Part shown: positions 24,551 to 37,056 of the stretch, piece by piece
How the letters are laid out: each line of letters opens with the position of its first letter
Numbering within the stretch: position 1 is the stretch's first letter
From: Camarhynchus parvulus
Taxonomy: Eukaryota > Chordata > Aves > Passeriformes > Thraupidae
Direction of reading: 5' to 3'
NCBI RefSeq assembly: GCF_901933205.1
Contig: NC_044600.1
Span: 310,001 to 374,000 of the forward strand
DNA: 64,000 nt
Program-made: the position numbers and the translations under genes
Notes under the pieces: generated by a model
Told to the model about the DNA's origin: nothing
The model's database searches: none
What the model saw: only the letters and a program-made list of their open reading frames with translations

Positions 24551-26744
24551 AGCTTTGGGGGCTTCGCCCCATCACGGGGGCTCTTCCAGCCCCTGCCTGC
24601 CCTCTCTCATGGGGTTTATGCCCCAGTCCTCTTCAGGGGATGTTCTGGCCCCGGCAGCAGCTCCTCATCTGCACTCAGCTGCTTCCAGCTTTTCCAGCTC
24701 AGTGCTGCTCCCTGATCTGTTCTCTTCCCGATCCAGCTCTCACTGTCCGTGTTTTCTGCAGCCTGTTCACTCATGCAGGTACCAGAAGCAGCAGGATCTC
24801 GGGAGTGGTGACATCCTGAGCCTTGGCTCTTCTGCCTGCTACTTTAGGGAGCAGGGGAGAGAACATCCAGCTCAGCCCCTGTTGAGCCAGGCTGGAATCT
24901 GCTCTGTGAACATGGTGTTGTAAGAGAACAGTGCTGATTCGCTCTTCCCCAAAGGTTTACAACCTGGCCAAATGGGATTTTATTTTTCTTTTTTTTTTTC
25001 TCCTTTCTTTTAAATTAGTAAAATGCATAGTGAAATCCCTGTCACCAGCAAAATCCCTCTGCTGAAATGTAAGGGACAGTTCTGTTGGGAAGCTATCTGT
25101 GCCTTGAGGCAGTCAGCAAGAGTTTGTTATAATGCCTGTGGAATGATATATATTCCTCAAGTTGTTTTCTTAAAAGTACGTTAATATTTCTTGCAGAACC
25201 TATCAAAAGTGAATGCAAAAATTGAATCCAAAATGTACCTGGCATGAAACATTTTCCAAACTTTTGCAAAGCTGTAAGTAACTGAAAACAGAGCTTGTAA
25301 AAGCTGTCATTGCTAGCTTTGTCTTTAATAACAGCTAATGCAAACAGAAACTGCTGCGGTGTTTTTGGAAAGATACTCAACTTCTGCTTCTGCTTTCAGG
25401 GATTAGGAAAACACCCATGGTGGGAGGCAGATTATCTCACATCTGTCTACTTCAAGGCTTCTTGTGTCTTTCTCTGAAACATCTGGTACAGGCTGTTGTC
25501 AGAAGAACATAAACTAATTTATATGTGCATGTGTTTTTTATAAGTCATTAGCAGGGGCTGGTACTTTTTTTCAGTGAATTTTTGGTGAATTGGTAAATTT
25601 TTTTAGGTGAATCAAAACGAATGGTTTGTTGCAGACCAGAACACTTAAAATATGTTTGTAGCTTTAAAAAGATCTGCCCAAGTAACTGTTTTTATTTTTT
25701 CATTTGGTAATTATTTGGCATCTGAAACAGTAATATTTTTTCTGAGATGAGCTAAACCAGAAAAAATTTGTCACAGCAAGGAGTTGCAAGACATTTTGTT
25801 TTGAAAGAAATAGGTTTATTTTTTTACTAAGACAAAAGGTTTTCATTTGGCTCTTAAATATATTTTAGGTATGAAAATTTTACTAGAAGGAAACTTGAAG
25901 AAATGTAACGTATTGATGTTTGACTAAGGTCCTGAACTTTTTTTTTTTGCTGGAAAAGTTAATAGTGGGATAAAGTTGGTTGTTCCAGCGTTTTGATTTT
26001 TCTGAAAACCTCTCCAGTCTAATTTTTGAATATTACCTGGCCTTAAACAGCGACCATTAGCAATGCACTTGGCTGGATGGCCACAAACCTTTTGTTATGC
26101 TGAATTTGATCTGGTGAATAAGGGTCTGATCACATGGGACACAAGGCGCAGCTTCGAGAGGCAGCTCTGCAGGTCAGAGTCCAGTCCCGTGGGTCCGTGC
26201 TAGAAACACCTGGAACTGAAAATGTCTTTAATGGATAGCCCTCTGTGGAGCCTGTGACTGAATGCCCGCTGAGATGGAGTCTGTGGCTCCTGAGCCCAGT
26301 GGAGCCAAGCAGCAGCTCTGCAGGAGCAGAGCCAAACAACCCACTGTCTCAGCTGAAGGAAGGCTCTGCGCCTGGAGACTCTTGTTGCCAAAAAGTGCAA
26401 TAAAGGGTGGTTTTGCAAAGCCAGGCAGTGATGCGAGTGTCACCTTAATGTTGGACCCTGCTGGCCTTTGGGACTGTTGATCTTTTTCCCAAGCAGGGTA
26501 AAAACCTCCAAAACCTTAAACTTTTGAATACCTTTAAATATCTTTACTCTTAAGCATCCCTGCCATGACTAAATCTACAAATCAAATGTGACAAATAGTG
26601 AAATTAATTATTCAGCTGCTTTTCCACTCTTCCTTTGTGCACAGAAGTGATAAAAATCAATATAAAAGTGCAATCTAAGGTCCACGAATTTAAGAGTAAG
26701 AGGTAATTTTTAAAAATAAAGATCTGCTCATAGTGGTTTTCTTT
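24551..26744. other. Unique non-coding stretch
   Basis: GC-rich up to about 24900, then AT-rich. A 200-residue open frame at 24321-24923 (+) crosses the CR1 fragment and has no recognised domain. It is rated a chance frame in GC-rich sequence. T-runs lie at 24985-25000 and 25936. Confidence 0.55.
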
Positions 26745-26777
26745 CTTCAGATAGGAGCTTTAGTCTCCTATCTGAAG
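26745..26777. repeat. Perfect inverted repeat, 13 bp arms, 7-nt loop
   Basis: CTTCAGATAGGAG at 26745-26757 is followed, after a 7-base loop, by its exact reverse complement CTCCTATCTGAAG at 26765-26777. RNA or extruded DNA could form a 13-bp stem. The arm is shorter than usual for a microRNA precursor, and pairing outside it is poor. Confidence 0.95.
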
Positions 26778-29700
26778 GCTGACCTCTATTTGAATGAGGG
26801 AGTCAAACTCTTTGGTTAGTGTAAAGGGATGAACTGAATATGAAAGCAATTGAGGGAAGGGATGGAACATCTAAAGGCTACATTGTCATTAGTTTTATTT
26901 TAGTGAAAATAATTGTACATGTTTAGTTTAAAATGTAGGGGGAAACGTACTTTGAAATATAATTACATTTAGCAGTCTTGTAGCTTTGTACTTTGTGCTA
27001 TAAATTGCGTTCCCAGTTGTTTTTCATCTCCTGTAATTTAAATAAGTAAACCTTTTGTTCTTAAACTCTCTTAGTTCCTTCTAATTCTGTTGATGGACAT
27101 CCATTTCTACTGCTTTATTTTATGTTAATATTTAACAATGGCATGCAGTTACCCCCCTGGTGGCACCGCTCCACCTCCTTTGTTTCTAGAAGGCCTCTTT
27201 TTGCCTTGGTCTTTAGTTTTATAGAAGAATCCAAACTTCCTGTCCCTGCATCTAACAGGAGCAAGGTTTCTGCATAAACGGACACAAAATCCCTCGGGAA
27301 GGGCGCTGGCCCCCAAGCAGGGAAGGTGGTGCTGGGCTGTCAGTCTCTTTTGTTCCTTGCTCAGATGGAAGTATGGAGTGGAGGATGCTTTGTGGGCCGG
27401 AGCAAAGCTGTGCCAAGGGAATGCAAATCCGCTAGGTGTGCCCAGGTAATTTAAAATGCTCATGCTGGCAGCTTTTCTGCATGAGTAAAGCTGTTTAATT
27501 AATGCGTTTTCTCCACTTTCTTTTCTTGACAAGTTGATTCGAATTGAAACGGTCTATAACAAGCTTGTCACGGGTCTTGGGGACAAATAACCCGTCCCTG
27601 CAGGTGGAACATAAAGAGCCCGTGTGTTTTGTATTTCTGTGTGATCAGATGGAATGGTGGTAGGTATGGCAGACTGATCAGGCTGCAGCACCCCCTTACA
27701 GCCCAGCCCACGGCTTGGCTTCACAGCCCTTCTGGTGCCCAGAAAGGCTTCAGGCAGGAGAGCTGGCACTGCTGTGGCTTTTCTGCTCCCCTGGTTTTAC
27801 ACAAGGAACGTGAGAGTGGAGTGAACATAATGGGCACATAGGCTGAGGGAGTGCTCGTCCTTGTCTCCCCCTCCTCCACCCCTCCAGAGAAAGCTTATGT
27901 TTAATTTGCTCAGCCTTGCGGTTTGACAGAAGTGAACATGGAGACCTGAGCCCAGGATCAACAAAGGCAGCACTGGGCATTTCAGCCACTGCCTTTGAAA
28001 TAGGCCTTGACAATAATGGAGTTGGGAAGCCCCACTGTTCAGCCTTCTTTATAGTGTTAATAACTGTCCAGAAAGAAGAGAAGCAAGAAATTGCTCAGAT
28101 TTCATCTCTCAGATTTCATCTTGCATCTAGAGTGCCGCAACAAATCAAACTGAAATGGGCCCCATCGTGGCTTCTGCACTGCCATGCTGAGCTGCCCTGG
28201 GCCCCTTCTCCCACTGCTTTGCTGAGGGTTATAATGCTGAGCAAGTGCTCAAAGCAGGCTGGTTGGGGCAAGCACATGTGCTTCCCAATTGGGCAGGTGT
28301 CCCAGCTAGGGTGGACTCAGAAATGAATTGGTTTGGTGAGTGTGAAGTTGGAGGCTGAGGCAGTAGCATGTGCCCAGTGATAGAAAAAGTGAGGGCAGAA
28401 GAGATGTCTTCTGTCCCTGTTCAGCTGCCCTGGCTGTGCCCAGGACACATCTTCCTTCCTTGGAATGTGCAGGGGCAGCTCTCCCTTAAGGGATCAAGAT
28501 GAAAATGAGAGTTGAGCTTGGGCGAGGCAGAGTTCATGCCTGGCCACCTCCTCTGGCCCAAGCTTTGGGGGAAGATGGCTCTGCCAGTGACAGCAATGTT
28601 TGGGCAGTGGTTCTAACAAGAAATTATTGTTCATTGTTTAACAAATGCAAACTCTTTGATGCCATTAACAGGTAATGCTATTTTTTATGCCTCATAGTCA
28701 TGGAATTTGGAGTTGTATGCCTTGTCCTCAGGGATGCTTTTGGAAGAGTGCTGGAAGTCCAGGGGGACCAACATGTGTGTCCTGTATTGAGTTACACTTT
28801 AAGAACTGATAAGAGTTGCAAAAATATTTAACTTCTAGGGGAAAAAATACTGAAACCACCAAACAGTAAAATGTGCAAAAGAGTTCCTAGTTCTAAAGCA
28901 GAACAATGATAATTAAAATAAGTTGCATCTTTTCATGTTTATCCATCTCAGGTCTATGTAGTAGAAAAAACTCTGTCACCTTCATTTAAAAGCTTTTTGG
29001 ATCAATAATCTCCACCCTCTCCGTACATGGAAGCAGCTGGAATGCATTCTCATGTTGCAATAGACAGTGCATGGTCTTTAGCAGTTTCCTTATTATCTTT
29101 CGTAATTAGCAAATCAAATTTTTGTCTTTAATCCTTTTGCATCCAGGGATATTTTGTGCTCAGAAGGCTGGGAAGTATGCGTGAGCAGATTGTCTTGCCA
29201 GTTGGAATTCCCCAGGGCTCTGGGGGAATCGCTGCTGAAGAAGAGGGGCAAGTGTTTTGTTGATTGTGTGAGTATTTGGAGCTGCAGCATTACAGCATCC
29301 TTTCCCAAGAAGCGCAGCAGGCAGACAGGGAACACATGCTATTGTGTTCACATCTGGCATTAACATATAAAATTTGAGGCATATAAAGTTTCTTCCCGTA
29401 CAACTAAATTAAAAACCTGTGGCATAAGATAAATTGACAAGTGCAAACCTTCTTGGGTGGGAAATTTAAATGGTTGCAAATGTTTCCTGAAAGCTGCTTC
29501 TGGAAGTGTGTTCCTGAGCATGGCTGTCTGCAGGCTCACAGTCCTGTTCCCATGATTGATTTCATTTTGGGGGGGAAAATTCTGTTCTGGTCATGAAGAC
29601 AGCACTGCCACGCGGGACAGAGTCCAGGCTGCAGAGCTGAGTTGTGCCACATAAAATAAGCACATCTTGGCTCTCTTTGGAGGGGACAGGGAAGGCACAT

Positions 29701-30744
29701 TTTACTGTGGCTTGCCTGGGTAAAGTGTCTGTGCTATTGATGCACAGAGACCTTATCTCTGGGTTGGGCAATGTGTTTCTAGTTTAAATCTGTAGCTCAT
29801 AGAATGTCTCAGCTGGGGTAATGCATTGCAGCGTCCTTCCTGGAGACCTTGTTCCTGACTGATGTACCTATTGATCTGGACAGAACCTGGTCTAAATAAC
29901 ATGGTGATGATGAACTTCCTTCTGCATGGCACTGAGGCAGGCCCACTGGAAAGCTGCTGTGCTGTCTGGCTTCAGATCACTTGGGACTCTGATGTTGGTG
30001 ACTCTGTCGAGGCAGCTCAGCACTTCTGCAGCAGCTCTCACCCATGAGGTGTCCACACCTTCCTTGCTCCAGATCCTTTGTCCTGGGGTGCACTGACCCT
30101 GATTGCTATTGTAGAAAAGCAGAAGTTATGCCTGATGTTGGGAACTACAGGTAGGCTGAAGTCAAGTAGAACTGCTGTGGCAGAATGAGACCATCTGGGT
30201 GTCTCCTGCACTGATACTCTGCTGCTCAGGTAGGGAGTAGTCTGACCAGTCTGTGTCCAGGCTGGCATTCCTGTTTAGACTAAAATTTGGTTGTGGCCTT
30301 TCTGGTGTTCAAAGAGAAGCGAAACTTCTCTCATAATGACCATACTTGTTCCCTTTTGGTGCTGGCCTCCACTGGCCTATGTCCATGCTGTGTTAGATCT
30401 CTATTAATGTCTTTTCTCATTTTATTAGCAGCCCTGCCATTTATAGTGCTTGTGTTGCAAATAGTCCTACGTGAAGGCACTTAGAAAGATATGTTATGGC
30501 TGTAGAGACCCAAGTGATCAATAACTTTTAGATTACTGTGTCACTAAACAGCAGGCTGAGACATGGAAAGGCACTGTTACTTTAGGGATGAGAGATTTTT
30601 ATAAAATAAATCAATAGCGAATACAGGCTGATTGGTTTCCAGTTCAAATAATTCCAAGAAACATGGAGCCCAGGGGAAACCATGCCATTCATACTTGGAA
30701 ATAAACAACACACGCTTGCTTTCATTTATGTATTTGGGTCAGTA
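26778..30744. other. Unique non-coding stretch
   Basis: No gene is recognised. Open frames peak at 136 residues (27916-28326, +) with no domain. A 14-bp spaced duplication of CTCAGATTTCAT occurs at 28094 and 28108. The remainder is average sequence with an AT-rich part at 26500-27130. Confidence 0.55.
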
Positions 30745-30862
30745 CTCTTGAAAATGGACAGGGAGCTATTGGGCAGGGTATTAGTCTGGAAATGGGAAAC
30801 CTGGGTTCTCAGAGTGCTCCCAGAGCCCTCTTCTCCCTCTGTTTCCCAAGTTCCTTTTGGTA
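30745..30862 (+). repeat. MIR-type SINE relic
   Basis: The segment 'gtattagtctggaaatgg' followed by 'gaaacctgggttctcagag' corresponds to the MIR part that reads like actggactgggagtcagg and agacctgggttctagt. After it, 'tctccctctgtttcccaag' resembles the MIR 'cctctgtgcctcagtttccc' block. It is diverged and its limits are uncertain. Confidence 0.5.
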
Positions 30863-32080
30863 CTAACAGCCTTCACTCTGGGGCATGGTTGTAGAGCCCA
30901 GCTGGAGCCCTTTTGGGGCTATCGGGAAGGTAAGTAATAACAAACATTGAGGAGGTGATTTTACTTTCACAGTGTTTGCCTTTCTAGTGCTCAAGCAGCC
31001 ATGGGCTAAGTGCTGGTAAGTGGCTGTCAGGTGCAGCCAAGAGCTGGCTGGTTTGTAGGCAGGCATGACATGAAGCTGCCAGCGAGGTAGATGCTGCTGT
31101 GACACCTCCCAGGTGTGTTCACATGGCATGGGCTGGCTCTGCTGGTGTGCAAGAGTCCCTGGGGCAAACAAGTTCCTGCAGAACCAGTACTCATCCCTGC
31201 TGGCTGGTGCTGCCCTGGAATGCATCCCTGGAGATGGGGGACAGACTGACAGTGGGTGGTGGCTGCAGGAGCACACCTGTCCCTTGCCAGTGGGGAAGGG
31301 ATCTTTCTGAAAGTGTTCCAGCGCTTCAGGGATTTTGCAGCATCCACTGCCAAGAAACATTGCTGTGTGAGCTTGAGGTGTCTTCAGTTAATTCTTGTTT
31401 GAGGCCAAGACCTGCCTTCTACTCTGCACTGAATCCTCCCAAAAGCTTTTTGTGGACGTGCTTCAAGGACAGTGACAATGCAGTTACCTGCTACCTTTGG
31501 GACATAGTGGACAGTGACAGGCATTATACCTATTGGCTTATTGGAGCACTACTTTTATCTTGGGGTGGGTTGCTGAGTCCTGGAAAGCAGCCAGTAGAGA
31601 TGTATAAGCTGTGAAGGATATTTTCTAGAACTGCAGCATAGTGTAGCAGCCAGGGGCTGACTCCTATTCATCCAGTAGTGACTGAGGAAGGTCAGTGGCA
31701 GAAGACAAGTTGGAAAAACTTATCTGAAGAAAGAAGTGAGAGATACTTGAATGTTGTTTTCTCACGTGGCTTTGTTCCTCCTTGTCCAAACAAGAGAAAG
31801 AAACTGGCTGCTCTAATCTGACTTGTGTGTCTCCAGTTGATAAAGGTGTTTCATGGTGGTGACAAGGTGTGGAATAGTACTTTGGTCTAAGGTTTGGGAT
31901 ACTTGGAGTTAGGACCCTTTCGTGACCTGGATATGCCTGTGGCACATAACTACATCACCTGATCTGGCTGTGCTCTGTGTGCAAAGGAGAGAAAATAGAA
32001 TTCCTCCGACTCAAAAGCATGAAGGGTCATTATTTTGAGGCACTGAGATAAGGGAACCTGTGTAAGCATCTAAGGCAAAT
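30863..32080. other. Unique non-coding stretch
   Basis: No gene is recognised. The frames at 31099-31614 (+, 171 residues) and 30863-31360 (-, 165 residues) overlap on opposite strands and have no recognised domain. Confidence 0.5.
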
Positions 32081-32142
32081 AGATCTGCTCCTACTGAATT
32101 CAGTGGCAGAACTTTTAATGGGAGCAAGATCCAGGCCCCGTC
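32081..32142. repeat. Old amniote palindromic repeat fragment
   Basis: 'CTACTGAATTCAGTGGCA' then 'tttaatgggagcaagatcc' and 'aggcccc' fit the old sauropsid repeat with a TGACTTCAATGGGA core and GATCCAGGCCC end. It is diverged and the family name is not certain. Confidence 0.45.
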
Positions 32143-33825
32143 TGATAAAGAGTTTCATCTGGATTGCATATGGGGGTAGGCATTAAAGGACCCATCTAAG
32201 GATCTCCCCTCTGGAGTACATCTATAAAAGACCCTCTGTAGTTGTGTTCAAAGCTCACAGTAATGCCAGTCTCCTCAGGACCATTCACTTAGATCATTCA
32301 GAAACTCTTTCTTGTCTAAGCCCTGATGCTCTCCCCCAGTGGAAGAATGTGGTTGAAACTCCCATGCCGGGAAGACTTGAGATTTGTTTTTTATTTGAAC
32401 CCAAAACATTAACAAATTGGACACACGTGCTCTAAGACTAGAGCCCGCTCTTATTTAAGCCAATGCAAAACTCTCCTTGATCCCAGCAGGATCAAGGTCT
32501 TGAATATTGCTTGCACCTTTTTAGAATATCTGCCTCTAAACGAAACAGACAGTGACAAACTCATTCTGAATTTATCCCCCTTGACTGATTTGCAGCCAGA
32601 GAGGTTTGCAGACCCTCCCTCTTGGAACAGAGGAATTCAATCTTAATTGCTGAATGAAAGACCAAGGGCAGGTATCACAGTGCCTTCTCTTGTGGCACGT
32701 TCTTTAGCATGTGAAAGTCAGTGCTGTGATTTAGCCTTTTTTTTTAGCATTTAAACATCTTTAGTGCTCTTGTCAGACTGTTGCTCCAGGTAGCATAGTG
32801 CTTCTGTTCAAAATCTGTGATTTTCTTCCTCTTCATGCCAAAGTACTGACAGGTGAGTATTATATGTGTAGGAAGCTATTTGGCAGAAACATATGCCTTG
32901 AATATGTTTAAATTCCTTGTAAGTCACTTGATCAATGTGTAGTATTTGTGTCCCCTCTATCTTTGCTCTAAATTCATATTCATCAACAGAGGTTGCTTGG
33001 TACTTAATGGGACACTGGGGGCACTGAGTGAAGGGAAGGGACAATACACAAACAGGGTGAAGAATGAGGACAAATGTAGATGAACTTCCTCCAACAGGCA
33101 CAAGATGCTCATTCCTGAATAAAAAATGTGAAAAGGTCAAGTGCCCCCAGAGGTTTCTATTGTGACAGGCACTTAACCCCTTCACTCCTGGTTATCTGCT
33201 TCAGCTGCTGGGCCACTCAGTGCACAAGTGCCATTAGCATCAGTGAAATGTGGGGCTGGGAGCTCGGGAGACCCACCTCCCTTGCAGGCAGCAGGCACTG
33301 GGTGAGCAGGAAATAATCCTTGTGGACACTGACCTTGTCAGTAGCTGTGTCTAGAGATAATTATTTCCTAACATGTAACCTTTTCATGGTCAATTGCTCC
33401 AGTATATTAGACAGAATCGTGATTTCCTTCTATCTTCAGACACACACAAGGTCTTGTCCTTCCTGCTTTGAGGGCGTAACCTGGCAAGTGCACAGACAGC
33501 CCAGTGCTGGCTGAAAAGTGTTGTTTCTATTTTGCTTAAAAGGAAAAGAGTTTTACTGCTCTTCCTTGCCACTGAGCAGAAGGGATCTGTGGTATATGCC
33601 CACTCCCATGTTTTTTGGCCAGACAGACATTTCCCTTCCAAGCATCTAATACTAACCAGGCAACTGTCAGTGTTTAGTAATCTTCTGCTCCACCAGATTT
33701 CTTGCTTGTTGACTGATTTTGGTTTACCTTTTCGTAGCCTGTGATGCCTCAGTGTGCCCCTTGACACATCACCAAGGCATCTGCAGAGGCAGGATCAGCA
33801 GAGTATGTCAGTACGGCCGCTCGAA
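32143..33825. other. Unique non-coding stretch
   Basis: No gene is recognised. 32445-32510 has a weak, uncertain likeness to the same old repeat ('ccagcaggatcaaggtc'). Open frames are up to 125 residues with no domain. Confidence 0.5.
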
Positions 33826-33843
33826 GGCGTCGGCTTTGACGCC
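33826..33843. repeat. CpG-containing hairpin, 6 bp arms
   Basis: GGCGTC at 33826-33831 pairs with GACGCC at 33838-33843 across the loop GGCTTT. Each arm carries a CpG, and a further two or three CpGs lie within 20 bases, in otherwise CpG-poor sequence. Confidence 0.8.
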
Positions 33844-34455
33844 GTCAGGATCAACATCAGCATGAGCAGCCAGGGGTGAAGGCAGCTCTCATGCACCACC
33901 CCTGAGCCCAGCCTGCCCCTGCCTGAAGTGCACCCCCCAAGGGCTCTTGGGGGGCTGGGGCTGAAGAACGTGAGGGAGGATACTGTTCTTGCTCCTCCAC
34001 CCCAAATACTCCTCCTTGCTTACTCGTGTGGCAGCTTGTTTGGCAGACTTGGGCATTCCAGCCAGAACCTTTCTTTGGGACAGTCTCTTTTGGGAGCAAA
34101 CTCAGCTGACCCCTTGGAGACACCTTGTGTGGACTGCACTGGTCCCAGCAATAACACAAAGCCAGCTCCTGCAGCTGTGTGCGATTTGTAGGTGATATGT
34201 CTACAACCCGCTCCTTGTTTTGTAGCAGTATTTAATTGGCTTTAAAATAAAATTGCAGAACTAGGTCAGTTTGCCATTGGGCCTTGTAAGACTCTTTAGC
34301 TAAATCTCCAGACTTTACCTAGAAGTTAATTTGAGCCAGACTTAGGAAAAATATATATTAATATACCCAAAGTCTCACGTGAGAAACTTGTAGGCAACGA
34401 TTTGGGATTCAGAGCCATATTCATATTCCTAAGATTAAATTCAAAGCCACAGTTT
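33844..34455. other. Unique non-coding stretch
   Basis: GC-moderate to 34190, then AT-rich (TTTAAAATAAAATTG near 34240 and an ATATATATTAATATA run near 34352). No gene is recognised. Confidence 0.55.
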
Positions 34456-34565
34456 TAAAGCAGCCTTGCACATGTGTATGTCCTGATCTTTAATTAGGCA
34501 AAACTCCCACTGACATCAATAAGAGTTTGACTTGAATAAGAACTGCAGGATCAGGTCCATAATTT
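34456..34565. repeat. Old amniote palindromic repeat
   Basis: The clearest copy of this family in the window. It runs from 'gtcctgatctttaattagg', through 'ACTCCCACTGACATCAATAA' and 'gagtttgacttgaataag', to 'GCAGGATCAGGTCC'. The two ends are inverted relative to each other (CCTGATC versus GATCAGG), as in a MITE-like palindromic element. It is ancient and inactive. Confidence 0.6.
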
Positions 34566-35163
34566 GGTACCTGGGATTTGATTAAGCAGCTAAATTACTA
34601 GAACAGTTTCCCCATGTGTATAATTGCCTAATTAATTTTTAAAATAGCTAAGTTCAGCACTGGATATGGTGTACCTCTTGCCACATGAAATGTATGCTAT
34701 TTAATCCAAGTTGATGGAGCTATTTGGAAGAGCCTGTAGAGTTTACCATTAAGCAGTACTGTATTTTAAGCTCAGAAATAGACACCATTGTGTTAAAAGG
34801 TCATGCTCCAGAGCAGTGCTCTGCTACATTCTAGTTCTTGAGTTTGGGCTACTGTAATCAATCTGGCTAATATCAATATATTGCAGATGAGAAAACACTC
34901 TGGAGGCTGGGGAAGAACTTATTCTCTAAGATGATTTTAAAATTCAATGCTTTGAAAAGTTTTTTTTGTCTTATCTATTTTTTTGCTTGTTTGTTTTTGG
35001 TTTTTTGTTTAGGGCCACAGCGTACTGCCTGTGGCAGACTATGTATCAGAATAAGTGTGTATTGTTTGCTTTTTGCTGAAATTTCAGCAATAATACTGTG
35101 GGCTGGAGTTGATATATTTGCTGCAGAAGGAGGACTTGCTTTCACAGCTGAGAGACCTTGTTG
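34566..35163. other. Unique AT-rich stretch
   Basis: No gene is recognised. It has ATTAATT-type motifs near 34620 and a T/G-rich run at 34960-35005. Confidence 0.55.
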
Positions 35164-35186
35164 GTTCTCTGTTTGAAACAGAGAAC
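35164..35186. repeat. Perfect 23-bp palindrome
   Basis: GTTCTCTGTTT, one central G, then AAACAGAGAAC: 11-bp arms that are exact reverse complements. As a hairpin it would lose the innermost pairs to a loop but still keep a 10-bp stem. It lies inside a 97-codon open frame (35109-35402, +) that I do not recognise and rate as chance. Confidence 0.95.
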
Positions 35187-37016
35187 TTGTTCTGTAAGAA
35201 GAATGGGGAGATCATATATGAGTTTCCTAAATGGAAAAATACTGTGGAAGGACTTGCAATGCAAAAAGTAAAATCAGCTCTCCCTAAATGTATATATGCA
35301 TGTGTGTGTTTGTATGTGTGGGTCCTGGGTACAGACATAAATAATTACACTTGTAGCTGGCATAATGCACAGTGCCTACTCATGGTGTTGACTATCACTT
35401 AATAATGCATGTTCTCCCATTCTCTCCAGCTGGATTCTTAAGGCATTGCCATGGGAATTTTCCCTTTTTGGGGATTGCAGCAGAGTTCCAAGACTAGCTG
35501 GTTTTGTGACGTGCATCTTGCAGTACTCCAGAACTCCAGCCAAGCCTCTCCTGCAGAGAATGAAACCATCAGTTGTCCTCAGAGAAGAGCTCCATGCTGC
35601 AGCCACGGTGAGCCTTTGGGTCTGTCAGGGTGATGGGAGCTTGGATGCATCGCTAGGAGATGGAATTCCAGCCTAGCACCAGGTGGAGCGGGATGCAGTC
35701 AAATGTACTGCTCAGAGAGGTAGGCTTGAAGCCTTTAGAAACAATTCTGCCCCTTTAAGGATTTAAGAATGCTCAATAGGTAAACAAGTCATGGCTGTGA
35801 AACTGGCTGAGGTCTGCAGTATTGCTGTCTTTTCAAGTGATAGCTTTTTGTCTGTTCCATCAATGCCAGAAACTTGATGCCAGAAACTGCCCACAAAATA
35901 AGCAGTCCCGTACCCTTGAAAATTAGCGATTGGGCCCACCCAAAATGATGAGATGGTCTTAAAAATGAGAAGATTACCATTTATGTTTAAATTGGAGTCC
36001 TTTTGAAGGCTGTCTTGCTGCCTTGGTTTGTCAACTTTTATTCTGTATTCAGCTCATATTTTGAAGACTTTCTATGGGGACTAAAGAAATGAGTAGAGGG
36101 GATGGAAAGTTTCAGCTTTTGTTTAAAAAGAAAAATAGGTAACTCTGTCTTTTAGACACTTGATTTCTGCAGCTGAAATTCTCAGAATCATCATGATTTA
36201 GCATCTTTAGTGATGACTAGAAGTGATGTCTATGGGTTTGGGATCCCTTGGGTTTTAAATAAAATTTGGAGATACCTTGGGTGTGTGTGTCATGTAATTT
36301 ACCCCAGCTCCTACCCAATCTCACTAATACTGAGGAGACTCCTCGGTTACAAAAATACAAATGGTAAGAAGGGAGTGCACAGTCTATTTGTGGTAGCTCA
36401 GGCTGTAATTTGTCTGCCACAGCTGCGGGAGCGTCGCCCCTTCTGTCGGTGGCACTCTGCCCTCCTCTAGCGGCGGCGGGGCCACAGAGAGCCTCTGCGG
36501 CTGTGCCCGGGCACGGCAGCCCTGCTGGCACACAGCTCTGCTGCCGCAGCTTTCCAGCGCTCACCAGCCAGCTGTGCTTTCAGCTTCTGCCCTGACTTTT
36601 CCTTTTGACAATACCAGAAGTTTCTTGTCAGTGTGTCACTCGGAGGAGCCAGAGAGACGCGCTGATGGAAGTCTGACAGCTCCCATTGCCCTCTTGTTTT
36701 TAGTCTAGGTTTCTAAAGTATGAAACCAGCAAGGAACAAATACCAAAAGGTGGGGTTTTCTTTCTCTTTCTTCCTCCTCTCTTTGTAAAATGCAGACATA
36801 GGGGAAAGAGCCAACTTTCAATTTCTCTTTAAATTTAATTTTCCTATAACTGTGGATGCTTGAAAAATCCAGAGTAATGCCACAAAGGGGAAATCTGTTT
36901 GTCTCGTTCTTCTTATTGTCTTGGCTTGCTTGACCCTGTTGGGGATGTGCCCTGTCATTGTGTGCTGCTGTTGGGCCTGGGAGGACAAACAAAGGGAAGG
37001 AGCTCAGTGTGAGCTG
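35187..37016. other. Unique non-coding stretch
   Basis: Contains a TATG/TGTG-rich run at 35290-35325, a close direct repeat of ATGCCAGAAACT near 35862 and 35877, and a GC-rich, CpG-containing patch at 36415-36560. No gene is recognised. Confidence 0.5.
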
Positions 37017-37056
37017 TGTCTGCATGGGGAGCAGCTGGGGGAGCAGGAGCAGTGCT
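37017..37056 (+). repeat. 40-bp flanking direct repeat, left copy
   Basis: It begins TGTCTGCATGGGGAGCAGCT and ends GAGCAGTGCT. It is repeated at 38226-38265 with one mismatch in 40. The two copies bracket minisatellite D, and the right part of each merges into the array unit. Confidence 0.9.

Noticed and set aside
29780..29830. Possible antisense CR1 tail (CATAGAATG)
   Set aside because: Only nine bases match; the following sequence does not continue the CR1 order.
35180..35194. Glucocorticoid-type element AGAACTTGTTCT
   Set aside because: The half-sites are too close together for the 3-base spacing needed.
35109..35402. 97-codon frame that looks mildly protein-like at its start
   Set aside because: No recognised domain, contains a perfect palindrome and a TG-rich microsatellite-like stretch, and no splice context was found.
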